Positions 1 to 6,657 of a stretch of DNA of 10,236 nt are shown here, in pieces. The position numbers were made by a program, and so were the translations under genes. The stretch comes from Chromatiales bacterium (GTDB lineage Bacteria > Pseudomonadota > Gammaproteobacteria > Chromatiales > Chromatiaceae). Numbering within the stretch: the stretch's first letter is position 1; the number at the start of each line of letters is the position of its first letter. The DNA is taken from the NCBI GenBank assembly GCA_022360595.1, contig JAKSCN010000322.1, forward strand, positions 1 to 10,236, read 5' to 3'. The notes beneath the pieces are model-generated. The model saw nothing but the letters and a program-made list of their open reading frames with translations, did no database searches and was not told where the DNA came from.

Positions 1-30
1 GGCACGAGGAACGCAGTTTGGCCGCTCCAA

Positions 31-174
31 ATAAGTGACGAGTAACGCCGAGTGGTGCTTTTTTAGGCTCAACCCGCAGGGCCAAGGCCATTTTTTCGCC
101 CAGCGGCGTTATCAGTCGCTTATGTAGACTCACTACACGGCGCTCCTTCTGCCTTGCTGGACAAAAAAATGGCC
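31..174. repeat. Intergenic inverted-repeat element
   Basis: This stretch is non-coding in every frame I followed and is rich in symmetry. ATAAGTGACGAGTAACGCCG at 31-50 is matched in inverted orientation by 101-123, about 17 of 23 positions, sharing ATAAG, GAC and TAACGCCG. A second, exact 11-bp pair is GGCCATTTTTT at 86-96 and AAAAAATGGCC at 164-174. Inside the second pair is a small hairpin, TGTAG 123-127 and CTACA 133-137. The nested design suggests a dispersed intergenic repeat or a miniature mobile element rather than a gene. I see no transposase or target-site duplication, and the left end may lie outside the window. The inverted repeats are directly visible; the element class is inference. 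Confidence 0.5.
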
Positions 175-198
175 GTTTGGCAGTGATGATCAAATTAG

Positions 199-224
199 TG
201 TAGACAGGCCCTAGCCTGTCTACA
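199..224 (-). terminator. Terminator-like hairpin after the PAP2 gene
   Basis: TGTAGACAGGC at 199-209 and GCCTGTCTACA at 214-224 form a perfect 11-bp stem with a 4-nt loop. Read on the minus strand it begins 18 nt after the PAP2 stop codon, a typical place for an intrinsic terminator of the glycosyltransferase-PAP2 operon. The following minus-strand sequence (CTAATTTG) is only mildly T-rich, so termination efficiency is uncertain. Confidence 0.55.
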
Positions 225-241
225 TACAACAGCATGGCCCA

Positions 242-814
242 TCACAGCAGCGTAAATAGCTGTTCAATGGCATCAGGCAAGAACTCGAAGCTGCTCACGG
301 CAACAGTCAGACCGATAACCATCCCCATCAACACATCCGAAGGATAGTGCAAGCCCAGCACCATGCGCGACGCCATCACCAGCAGAGTAAAAGGGAGCAA
401 CAGCCAGGCCAGCACTGGATAATAGAAGAGCACGACAGCAGTAAAGCCCACTGCATGCAGGGTATGGCCCGAGGGAAAACTGAAACGGTCCAGCGGATCT
501 GCACCCAGCTCGATAATTGTGTGGGTTACATAGGGGCGCTCACGGGCGGAGTACTGTTTTAGTCCCTTATAGAGTAGCGTCGAGACCAGCCCCACCGCCA
601 ACATATGCAGGGTAACGCCCAACCCCGGCATATCATCAAACAAGGGAAACAGAACCAATAGGAGATACCAGAACATACCATCTCCCAGACGACTGATTAC
701 CTGGAAGAAGCGCTTTACCAAAGGCCGGCGCACCGGGTAGTTGAAGAGAAAACAGACCTGAAGGTCGTATTCACTCAGGCGTTGAAGTGATACGGTCTGC
801 TTGATCGCGTTCAT
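242..814 (-). CDS. PAP2-superfamily membrane phosphatase
   Basis: Integral membrane phosphatase of the PAP2 (type 2 phosphatidic acid phosphatase) family. All three signature motifs are present, numbered from the farthest upstream in-frame start (GTG at 823): K89-x6-R96-P97, P117-S-G-H120, and S152-R-x5-H159-x3-D163, with His120 and His159 as the expected catalytic pair. Several hydrophobic segments fit a small polytopic protein. I chose ATG 814 (190 residues) because AGGTG sits 6 nt upstream; ATG 820 and GTG 823 are in frame but badly spaced. The gene overlaps the end of the preceding glycosyltransferase by 44 bp, implying co-transcription and probable translational coupling. Family members act on phosphatidate, phosphatidylglycerophosphate or undecaprenyl diphosphate. 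Here a role making diacylglycerol for glycolipid synthesis is inferred from context only. Confidence 0.88.
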   Translation of the reverse strand: MNAIKQTVSLQRLSEYDLQVCFLFNYPVRRPLVKRFFQVISRLGDGMFWYLLLVLFPLFDDMPGLGVTLHMLAVGLVSTLLYKGLKQYSARERPYVTHTIIELGADPLDRFSFPSGHTLHAVGFTAVVLFYYPVLAWLLLPFTLLVMASRMVLGLHYPSDVLMGMVIGLTVAVSSFEFLPDAIEQLFTLL

Positions 815-2009
815 AGCCATCACCTAGTCGAGCATCAGTTAGATAAGATTCGAAGAGATCAAAAAGCGCATCCCACGAACATGAAAGCACCCGCTGACGC
901 GCCTCCCTCGCAAGCCCGATACGGTACGCATCATCATCCAGCAGCGTCACGGCCGCATCGATAAAGGCTTGCTCATCATCAAACGGGACAAACTGGCCAT
1001 TGACGCCACTGCCTCCCACCTCTTTTCCTGCTGCATAGTCGTACGCTACCAGCGCTAGCCCACTGGCCATCGCTTCCAGAATCACATTACCGAAAGTTTC
1101 AGTTTTACTGGGGAAGAGAAAGATATCAGCAGAGGCGTAATGAGCAGCCAGGCTCTCTCCTGTATGCACACCAGCGAAGATCAGATCATCTCTGCCGGAT
1201 GCCAGCTCTGAAGCAACCGGCCCATCACCAACAAAAACAAAACGCAGCTTAGAGCGCTTCTCACACATCGCGTCAAAAGCTCGAACCGCCAGCTTAATGT
1301 TCTTCTCCGCGGCGATACGCCCCACATAGAGAACAACCAACTCATCCCCTTGCACTCCCCAGGCTTCACGCTGCACCAAACTGCGTTTTTCGGGTGAGAA
1401 AAGTTCGATATCGACGCCCCGACCAAATACCACTGTGCGTTGATAGTTCTGCTTAGCCAGGTCATCCGACATCTCCCTCGTCGGCACCAGCGTCATCGCT
1501 GTTCTATTATGAAAGGCGCGTAGATAACTATTGATCAGGCGCGACAAAAACCCGAGGCGATAGTGGGCACAGTAGCTGGGAAAATTGGTGTGAAAACCAC
1601 TTAGCACCGGAATTTTCAGATAACGGGCAACCAGTACGGCAGCAAACCCGAGCGGCCCCTCGGTAGCCACATAGATCACATCAGGCCGCTGCCTGCGCCA
1701 CTGGAAGTAGAGCTTCAGAAACGCGGGCATGCCACCCTGAATTCCTTTATACCAGGGCATGGGAATCGGCATAACCAACAATGTCTGTTCAGCCCCCGCA
1801 TCAGCACCGGGGTCATCCTTACCTTGTCTTGGCCGAATCAACTGCACCCGATGACCACGCGACTGCATGGCATTGATTACCCGATGCAGCGTGCGCGCCA
1901 CACCATTGACTTCCGGCGGATAGGTCTCTGTCACAAAACTTATCCGCAAACTATCAGAGTTATTGCTTGCCTCAGATCGGGCGCTACCACTGCTTTCCAT
2001 GCCCGGCAC
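771..2009 (-). CDS. GT4 glycosyltransferase, Agt/SQD2/MgtA-like
   Basis: Retaining GT-B glycosyltransferase of family GT4, about 412 residues. The N-terminal acceptor domain opens with TETYPPEVNGVART (27-40) after a polar leader of about 20 residues. The C-terminal nucleotide-sugar domain shows VGRIAAEKN (229-237), FVGDGP (259-264) and the E-x7-E signature E304...E312 in SKTETFGNVILEAMASGL. This pattern is shared by bacterial lipid glycosyltransferases such as mannosyltransferases (MgtA, PimB), SQD2, and I believe Agt, which glycosylates diacylglycerol under phosphate limitation. Sugar donor and acceptor cannot be read from the sequence. GTG 2009 is preceded by AAGAGAAG about 9 nt upstream; ATG 2000 is an alternative start without a clear ribosome site. 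It is first in an operon with the PAP2 gene and is divergent from a second GT4 gene. Confidence 0.88.
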   Translation of the reverse strand: MPGMESSGSARSEASNNSDSLRISFVTETYPPEVNGVARTLHRVINAMQSRGHRVQLIRPRQGKDDPGADAGAEQTLLVMPIPMPWYKGIQGGMPAFLKLYFQWRRQRPDVIYVATEGPLGFAAVLVARYLKIPVLSGFHTNFPSYCAHYRLGFLSRLINSYLRAFHNRTAMTLVPTREMSDDLAKQNYQRTVVFGRGVDIELFSPEKRSLVQREAWGVQGDELVVLYVGRIAAEKNIKLAVRAFDAMCEKRSKLRFVFVGDGPVASELASGRDDLIFAGVHTGESLAAHYASADIFLFPSKTETFGNVILEAMASGLALVAYDYAAGKEVGGSGVNGQFVPFDDEQAFIDAAVTLLDDDAYRIGLAREARQRVLSCSWDALFDLFESYLTDARLGDGYERDQADRITSTPE

Positions 2010-2091
2010 TGTCGCACGCTTCTCTTACCGATCTATGAACAACAACTTACCGTTTTATGAAATCGAGCACTGGATGGATCGAATGGACGCC

Positions 2092-2120
2092 CTGACATCA
2101 ATCCGTCATCCCCATGTCAC
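2092..2120 (+). promoter_or_regulatory. Candidate triple-repeat Pho box
   Basis: Three 7-bp direct repeats occur at an exact 11-bp period with 4-bp spacers: CTGACAT (2092-2098), CCGTCAT (2103-2109) and ATGTCAC (2114-2120). The enterobacterial Pho box recognised by PhoB is a tandem of CTGTCAT-like heptamers with the same 11-bp period, and the last two repeats resemble the E. coli phoA box. The array lies 64 bp before the plus-strand glycosyltransferase and reads toward it. A good -10 element is not obvious; TGTGAT at 2137-2142 is a weak candidate. The repeats are seen directly; PhoB binding is inferred. Confidence 0.6.
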
Positions 2121-2145
2121 AGCTTCATCGCACAGATGTGATCTC

Positions 2146-2163
2146 CTGTCATCATCCGGTCAC
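2146..2163 (+). promoter_or_regulatory. Second candidate Pho box
   Basis: A perfect CTGTCAT heptamer (2146-2152) is followed after 4 bp by CGGTCAC (2157-2163, 5 of 7 matches), again giving the 11-bp period of a PhoB site. It ends 20 bp before the GTG start of the plus-strand glycosyltransferase, so it would sit near or downstream of the transcription start and may be an accessory site. Confidence 0.5.
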
Positions 2164-2172
2164 GAAAGGTAC

Positions 2173-2177
2173 AGGAG
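2173..2177 (+). promoter_or_regulatory. Ribosome binding site deciding a GTG start
   Basis: AGGAG lies 6 nt before GTG 2184. It supports that non-ATG codon as the start of the second glycosyltransferase; the resulting N-terminus MRILMISDVYFPRINGV is the expected beginning of the GT-B fold. Confidence 0.8.
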
Positions 2178-2183
2178 CCACCA

Positions 2184-3338
2184 GTGCGCATATTGATGAT
2201 CTCAGATGTCTACTTCCCACGTATAAACGGGGTATCCACATCTATCCAGACCTTTGCCTATGAGCTGACAGAGAAGGGACACGAGGTAACGCTCATTGCC
2301 CCCTCGTATGGCGATGACACCACTGAGCCATTTGAGATCATCAGGATTCCGGCACGAAAACTACCGCTGGACCCGGAAGACCGCCTGATGCGTCGTAAGA
2401 CGATCACCCATCTGATTCCCGAGCTGCGAACCAAGGGGTTTGATCTACTCCATATTCAGACCCCGTTTGTGGCCCACTACGCCGGCGTTCAGTTGGCCAA
2501 GGCGCTCAATATCCCCACTTTTGAGAGTTATCACACCTTCTTCGAGGAGTATCTGGATAAATACATACCGCTGATTCCAAGAAGCTGGCTGCGCTTTGCC
2601 GCTCGGCGCTTCTCATCCTCGCAGTGCAACAGTATCGATCGGCTGATCGTACCCTCTCAGGCAATGCTCGACGTATTGCATGGCTACGGCGTACAAACCA
2701 ACGCCCACGTCATCCCCACCGGTATCAAACCCGAGCAGTTCACCGTGGCCGACGGCCCGGCATTCAGAACTAAACTAGGCATCCCGGCGAACCGTCCGGC
2801 TCTGGTGCATGTGGGGCGTATCGCCCATGAGAAGAATATCGATTTTCTGCTCAACACACTGGTGCGCATCAAGCAGCAGATTCCCGACATTCTGCTGATC
2901 ATCGCTGGCGAGGGCCCGGCCCGCCCCCACCTCGAAAAGCTGGCCCAGGCCCTTGATCTGACAGACAACACCATCTTTGTCGGCTATCTCGACCGTAACG
3001 GAGAACTGCAGAGCTGCTACGCCGCAGGAGACCTCTTCATCTTCGCCTCCCGGACAGAGACCCAGGGCCTGGTGCTGCTGGAGGCAATGGCGCTTGGCGT
3101 TCCCGTGGTCTCAACCGCGGTGATGGGAACCAAAGAGGTGCTGCATGACGGCGAAGGGGCCATCATCGCAGAAGAGCATGAGCTGGACTTCGCCGACAAG
3201 GTGGTGCAAGTCCTGTCCAATCAACACTGGAAAAACGCCCTGGCCGCAAAGGCCAGGCCCTATGCCCAGCAGTGGCTATCAGCGGTAATGGCGGAGCGCC
3301 TAATTGAGGTCTATGCGCAGGCGGTCGAATGCACATGA
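2184..3338 (+). CDS. GT4 glycosyltransferase, diacylglycerol glucosyltransferase-like
   Basis: GT-B fold family GT4 enzyme of 384 residues, complete in both domains. The N-terminus holds DVYFPRINGVSTS (8-20) and HIQTPF (90-95). The C-terminal donor site has VIPTGI (176-181), HVGRIAHEKN (209-218), AGEGP (241-245) and the E-x7-E pair E292...E300 within SRTETQGLVLLEAMALGVPVV. The TETQGL variant and overall layout recall alpha-monoglucosyldiacylglycerol synthases and related membrane-lipid glucosyltransferases, so a monotopic inner-membrane enzyme acting on diacylglycerol is likely but not proven. It differs clearly from the divergent GT4 gene, so this is not a recent duplication; the two may act in sequence, one adding a first and the other a second sugar. 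Pho-box-like repeats precede it. Confidence 0.88.
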   Translation: MRILMISDVYFPRINGVSTSIQTFAYELTEKGHEVTLIAPSYGDDTTEPFEIIRIPARKLPLDPEDRLMRRKTITHLIPELRTKGFDLLHIQTPFVAHYAGVQLAKALNIPTFESYHTFFEEYLDKYIPLIPRSWLRFAARRFSSSQCNSIDRLIVPSQAMLDVLHGYGVQTNAHVIPTGIKPEQFTVADGPAFRTKLGIPANRPALVHVGRIAHEKNIDFLLNTLVRIKQQIPDILLIIAGEGPARPHLEKLAQALDLTDNTIFVGYLDRNGELQSCYAAGDLFIFASRTETQGLVLLEAMALGVPVVSTAVMGTKEVLHDGEGAIIAEEHELDFADKVVQVLSNQHWKNALAAKARPYAQQWLSAVMAERLIEVYAQAVECT

Positions 3339-3379
3339 GCTAACCCTCAGAAATAAAGAAAGGCACCACACCAAACCAG

Positions 3380-3406
3380 TGTCACAATTTTCTCCACTCA
3401 TCTGTC
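3380..3406 (+). promoter_or_regulatory. Candidate ECF41-type promoter
   Basis: TGTCACA (3380-3386), exactly 16 bp, then TGTC (3403-3406). From memory, ECF41 sigma factors recognise TGTCACA as the -35 and CGTC as the -10 with a 16-bp spacer, so this is a full -35 match and three of four -10 bases at the right spacing. It lies about 80 bp before the two-gene unit that encodes an ECF41-type sigma factor, fitting autoregulation. Confidence 0.7.
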
Positions 3407-3485
3407 TTTATCTTAAAGAACCTTCGACTAATTCTGGATGGAATGATCAGAGGTTACTGAGATAACACGATATTTGAGGTACACA

Positions 3486-4490
3486 GTGAAAAGAGTTCTA
3501 CGCATCGACGCCAGCGCACGCATTACCGGCTCACACACCCGCCAACTTGCTGATCATTATCAAACCCTCTGGCTTAGCGAAAACCCCGAAGGTGAGATCA
3601 TTCACCGGGATCTCGCCCAAAAGCCGATTCCACACCTCACCAACGACATGATCGAAGCATTCCAGCAACCCTATAGCGAAGCAGCCCTGCTATCCAACAT
3701 CTTAATTGAGGAGCTAAAGTTGGCCGACCATCTGCTGATCAGCAGCCCTCTATACAACCTGACCCTGCCCTCCACACTCAAGGCCTATTTTGATCATGTA
3801 GTGCGCGCCGGCCAGACTTTTCTGGTACAGCAAGAGCAGTATATCGGTCTGCTCAACAACACAAGCGCAACCATTATTACCGCCAGAGGCGGACTGTCCC
3901 AGAACAAGGTCAATGACGACTTCCAAACCAACTACCTGAAAGAGATTCTCAACTTTATCGGCATCACGGCCATTGAGGTGGTTGAACTGGAGGGAACCGC
4001 ACTGGTGCCCACTGAAAAGGCCCGGCACTTTGAAAACGCCAAACATAAAATCGACCAACTCTTCCAGAAAGAGCACAAACCGATATGGCATGGCAAGTTC
4101 TCCACGGAAGAGAGGGCGACTCTCGACGCCCTCCGGGAACAACAGGCCAAGGCGATCACCGCGGGCGATGCCCACAGCTACGCAGCACTCTGTACCGATG
4201 ACATTATCCTGATGATCCCGGGCCATGACATAATCTCAGGCAAAGAACATTTCCTAAACGCGGAACAGAACCTATTTAGCAGGGCCTCCTTCTCCTCTTT
4301 CCAGAAGTATCCCGAGAAAATAGAGCGATGCGGTGACATGGCCATAGAAACTGGCCGGCAGGAGATAACCATGACGACAACTACCAATGAGGGTGGTGTC
4401 TTCTCTCATCGACAGAAGTACATGCATGTATTCCGTCTTACCGAGAGTGGTTGGCGCTACGCCTCACTGATGTCCAATCAGAGTGAGTGA
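3486..4490 (+). CDS. FMN-dependent azoreductase fused to NTF2/SnoaL-like domain
   Basis: A two-domain protein of 334 residues. Residues 1-195 are an AzoR-type flavodoxin-fold NAD(P)H:quinone/azo reductase: RIDASARITGSHTRQL at 6-21 (FMN phosphate loop), SSPLYNLTLPSTLKAYFDHVVRAGQTF at 86-112, and TARGG at 132-136, all typical of AzoR. AzoR proteins usually end near 200 residues. Here a second domain follows at about 205-334, with LREQQAKAITAGDAHSYAALCTDD, IPGHDIISGKEHF and a C-terminal GWRYASLMSNQ, resembling SnoaL/DUF4440 proteins of the NTF2 fold. GTG 3486 is chosen over the upstream TTG 3474 because GAGG at 3476-3479 is correctly spaced for it. The stop overlaps the sigma-factor gene (GTGA), so the two are co-translated. 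Likely cytosolic two-electron reduction of quinones or azo compounds; the appended domain may bind a ligand. Confidence 0.87.
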   Translation: MKRVLRIDASARITGSHTRQLADHYQTLWLSENPEGEIIHRDLAQKPIPHLTNDMIEAFQQPYSEAALLSNILIEELKLADHLLISSPLYNLTLPSTLKAYFDHVVRAGQTFLVQQEQYIGLLNNTSATIITARGGLSQNKVNDDFQTNYLKEILNFIGITAIEVVELEGTALVPTEKARHFENAKHKIDQLFQKEHKPIWHGKFSTEERATLDALREQQAKAITAGDAHSYAALCTDDIILMIPGHDIISGKEHFLNAEQNLFSRASFSSFQKYPEKIERCGDMAIETGRQEITMTTTTNEGGVFSHRQKYMHVFRLTESGWRYASLMSNQSE

Positions 4491-5410
4491 CCACTATGCT
4501 TGATCAAAAAACGGCTATTTTTGAGCAGAACCGATCCACCCTGGAGGGCATCGCCTATCGCATGCTGGGAATGCTGGCCGAGGCCCAGGACATTGTGCAG
4601 GACACCTACCTGAAATGGCAGGAGACAGATCTCGACACAATACAGAATCCACGCGCCTGGTTAATCACCGTGTGCAGCAGGCTCGCCCTGAATGCGGCAA
4701 ACTCTGCCCGCATGCAGCGGGAAAACTACGTCGGCACCTGGCTGCCGGAGCCCTTTATTCACAACGATGTCGGACAGGATATCAGCACCGAGATAGAACT
4801 GGATGAGACACTGTCTGTCGCCCTGTTATTGGCCCTGGAAAAGCTTTCGCCAACCGAACGGGCAATCTATCTGCTGCACGATATTTTTGATTACCCGTTT
4901 GACGAAATAGCGGCCATTGTCGACAAAAGCAGCGCCAACTGCCGCCAGATAGCGAGTCGCACCAGAAAATCAATACAGCAACGAAAGTCCCGCTTTCAGA
5001 CCTCCGCACACCAGCAAAAGGATCTGCTCACCACATTTCTACAAGCGATTCGGGCAGGCGAGCTGGAACCGTTGAAGGGACTGCTGGCGGCAGAGGCCAA
5101 GCTCTACGCCGATGGCGGGGGAAAAGCTGAGGCGGCGGCCGATATCCTCTGCGGGGCACAAGAGATCGGCGCATTCTTTATTCACATCTGGGAGGAGTAC
5201 GCCCGGGACAACATCAGCATCCACCTGACGCATCGATGGTTTAACGGCTCACCCGGCCTCCTGGTCTTTGAGAATACACAACTGGCGACCGCCCTCACCA
5301 TCGATATGGCGGCGGGGAAAATTGAAAACATTTACGCCATTCGCAATCCCGACAAGCTTATCTCCTTCAACCCTGGCAGGAGTGATCAAATCGGGGTTAA
5401 CAGGCCCTAG
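4487..5410 (+). CDS. ECF41-type RNA polymerase sigma factor with SnoaL-like C-terminal domain
   Basis: Extracytoplasmic-function sigma factor of 307 residues, longer than usual ECF sigmas because of a C-terminal NTF2/SnoaL-like domain. Region 2 spans about 10-75 (AYRMLGMLAEAQDIVQDTYLKW, NPRAWLITV). Region 4 spans about 108-168, with a helix-turn-helix around EIAAIVDKSSANCRQIASRTR. Three marks of the ECF41 group are visible: WLPEP in the linker (85-89), DGGGK (209-213) and NPDKL near the end (287-291). In this group the C-terminal extension stands in for an anti-sigma factor and modulates activity, so no separate anti-sigma gene is expected, and none is seen. GTG 4487 overlaps the upstream stop; ATG 4496 is an alternative. 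ECF41 genes commonly sit beside an oxidoreductase or carboxymuconolactone-decarboxylase-like gene that they control, here the azoreductase fusion. Confidence 0.92.
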   Translation: MTTMLDQKTAIFEQNRSTLEGIAYRMLGMLAEAQDIVQDTYLKWQETDLDTIQNPRAWLITVCSRLALNAANSARMQRENYVGTWLPEPFIHNDVGQDISTEIELDETLSVALLLALEKLSPTERAIYLLHDIFDYPFDEIAAIVDKSSANCRQIASRTRKSIQQRKSRFQTSAHQQKDLLTTFLQAIRAGELEPLKGLLAAEAKLYADGGGKAEAAADILCGAQEIGAFFIHIWEEYARDNISIHLTHRWFNGSPGLLVFENTQLATALTIDMAAGKIENIYAIRNPDKLISFNPGRSDQIGVNRP

Positions 5411-5435
5411 TTTAAAGTCTTTAGCCGGAAGCACC

Positions 5436-6314
5436 CTACACTTGCCCCAGCATCCACTCCCGAAACAGCCTGATCTTTTGCTCATCTTTTCTCTCGGTGG
5501 GATAGATCAGGTAATAGGCGCTCTCACTCAGGGTGGCGATATCGAAAGGCACAACCAAACGGCCACTCTGCAGCTCTTGCTCAGCCAACTGACGATTGGC
5601 AACCGCATAGCCCATGCCCGATGCGGCCGCCTCCAGCACCAGGGCAATGCTCTCCAGCCTGGCGCCTACAGTCAGGCCGGTGCAGTCGACACCGGCAGCG
5701 CTAAACCAGTTCTCCCAGTCACCCATTCTCGGTGTGGCAAACAGCAATCTCTGCCGTTTCAAATCCTCGGGCCGCTTGGGGCTGTCATCTACTTCAAGCA
5801 GTTTGGGACTGCACAACGGCACCAGCTCCTCCGCCAGCACCCGATGGGCCGCCAACCCGGCCCATTGTCCCTCGCCATAGCGCACCGCCAGATCACAATC
5901 CGAGCGATCAAAATCGATCAGCTTCAGGGAGGTGGAGAGCCGGATCTCAATATCGGGATGCCTCTCATAAAAATCATACAGACGCGGAATGAGCCAGCCG
6001 GACGCAAAAGCGGGCGCCAGACTGAGGGTGATAATGTTGTCACTCATCCCTCCCATCAACTGCCGGGTGGAGCGATTCAACTCCTCCAGCGCTCGTTGCA
6101 CCGAAGGCAGATAGCGCTGGGCCGGCGCTGTCATTTCGATATAGCGGGTGTGTCGGAGAAACAGTTTTACCCCAAGGAACTCCTCCAGTGCCTTGATCTG
6201 ATGACTCACGGCCGAAGGGGTGACATGTAACTCATCCGCCGCCAGGGAGAAGCTCTGATGGCGGGCTGCCGCTTCAAAGGCGCGGATGGCATTCAAAGGT
6301 GGGAGGCGCATCAT
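5436..6314 (-). CDS. LysR-family transcriptional regulator, GcvA-like
   Basis: LysR-type regulator of 292 residues, the usual length. The N-terminal winged helix-turn-helix is clear: LPPLNAIRAFEAAARHQSFSLAADELHVTPSAVSHQIKALEEFLGVKLFLR (4-54), the GcvA subgroup pattern. The rest is the substrate-binding domain that senses a small effector (ITLSLAPAFASGWLIPRLYDFYERHPDIEIRL begins it). Target and effector cannot be told from sequence. It is transcribed away from the small-protein/GFA pair across a 140-bp AT-rich gap, the classic arrangement in which a LysR regulator controls its divergent neighbour and itself. Two adjacent ATG codons (6314 and 6311) compete as start, with no strong ribosome site. 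The 3' end faces the sigma-factor gene with only 25 bp between stops. Confidence 0.93.
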   Translation of the reverse strand: MMRLPPLNAIRAFEAAARHQSFSLAADELHVTPSAVSHQIKALEEFLGVKLFLRHTRYIEMTAPAQRYLPSVQRALEELNRSTRQLMGGMSDNIITLSLAPAFASGWLIPRLYDFYERHPDIEIRLSTSLKLIDFDRSDCDLAVRYGEGQWAGLAAHRVLAEELVPLCSPKLLEVDDSPKRPEDLKRQRLLFATPRMGDWENWFSAAGVDCTGLTVGARLESIALVLEAAASGMGYAVANRQLAEQELQSGRLVVPFDIATLSESAYYLIYPTERKDEQKIRLFREWMLGQV

Positions 6315-6386
6315 GAATTAGTTTTTCTCACAATGGAATGAAAAAACATCGTTTGCCGCTTCAGAAATATAGCAATAGTCTTACTA

Positions 6387-6419
6387 AAAATTCAAACAAA
6401 CGATCACAGAGCGAATTTT
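6387..6419. promoter_or_regulatory. Inverted repeat in LysR divergent region
   Basis: AAAATTC at 6387-6393 and GAATTTT at 6413-6419 are perfect 7-bp inverted repeats separated by 19 bp, about three helical turns between centres. They lie 36 bp before the small-protein start, between that gene and the LysR gene. This could be an operator for the LysR protein, but the AT-rich half-sites make chance symmetry possible and the usual T-N11-A core is not distinctive here. Confidence 0.35.
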
Positions 6420-6454
6420 ATATATGAGTTTTTTTTAATCATAGAGGCAATACC

Positions 6455-6637
6455 ATGACCACCCCTGATACCACCATCAAACGTCACCCTGACGGCAGCC
6501 TGGATATACGCCACTACCAGATAGAGGGGCGCAGACTGCGCTCGAAAGCCTTCTTCTGTATGCTTAAATCTTTACGCCCAAGATTTGGTGCTAAAGCGGC
6601 CGCAGCCGATTCACAAACGACCTGTGCCGCGCAATAA
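6455..6637 (+). CDS. Small conserved-looking basic protein (60 aa)
   Basis: A 60-residue protein with no signal peptide or membrane segment. The front half, TIKRHPDGSLDIRHYQIEGRRLRSKAF, has a KRHPDGS-[IL]D-xxxY-xxxGRxLRS pattern that I recall from tiny uncharacterised proteobacterial proteins. The back half is Ala-rich and variable. The ribosome site AGAGG (6443-6447) lies 7 nt before ATG 6455, so translation is credible. It is divergent from the LysR gene and 20 bp ahead of the GFA-family gene, so probably in one operon with it. No function is assigned. Confidence 0.7.
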   Translation: MTTPDTTIKRHPDGSLDIRHYQIEGRRLRSKAFFCMLKSLRPRFGAKAAAADSQTTCAAQ

Positions 6638-6657
6638 CGGAGATTCTGGAGGCGTTG

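Noticed and set aside
1..91. Minus-strand open frame beginning at ATG 91 and running off the left edge (MALALRVEPKK...)
   Set aside because: No ribosome binding site, it lies inside the inverted-repeat element, and only about 30 codons are visible; openness over that length is expected by chance.
2115..2141. TGTCACA at 2115 (and at 7937) as further ECF41 promoters
   Set aside because: Sixteen bases downstream there is GTGA or ATGT rather than CGTC, so only the -35 half matches; these copies fit the Pho-box interpretation better.
2117..2141. TCACA...TGTGA pair as a CRP site
   Set aside because: The half-sites are in the opposite order and too far apart for the TGTGA-N6-TCACA CRP consensus.
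3750..4226. 158-codon minus-strand open frame
   Set aside because: Fully antisense to the azoreductase fusion, with no recognisable motif.
5268..6230. Long plus-strand open frame of about 320 codons
   Set aside because: It is antisense to the clear LysR gene and out of frame with the end of the sigma-factor gene; the translation is low complexity with no recognisable domain and no ribosome site.
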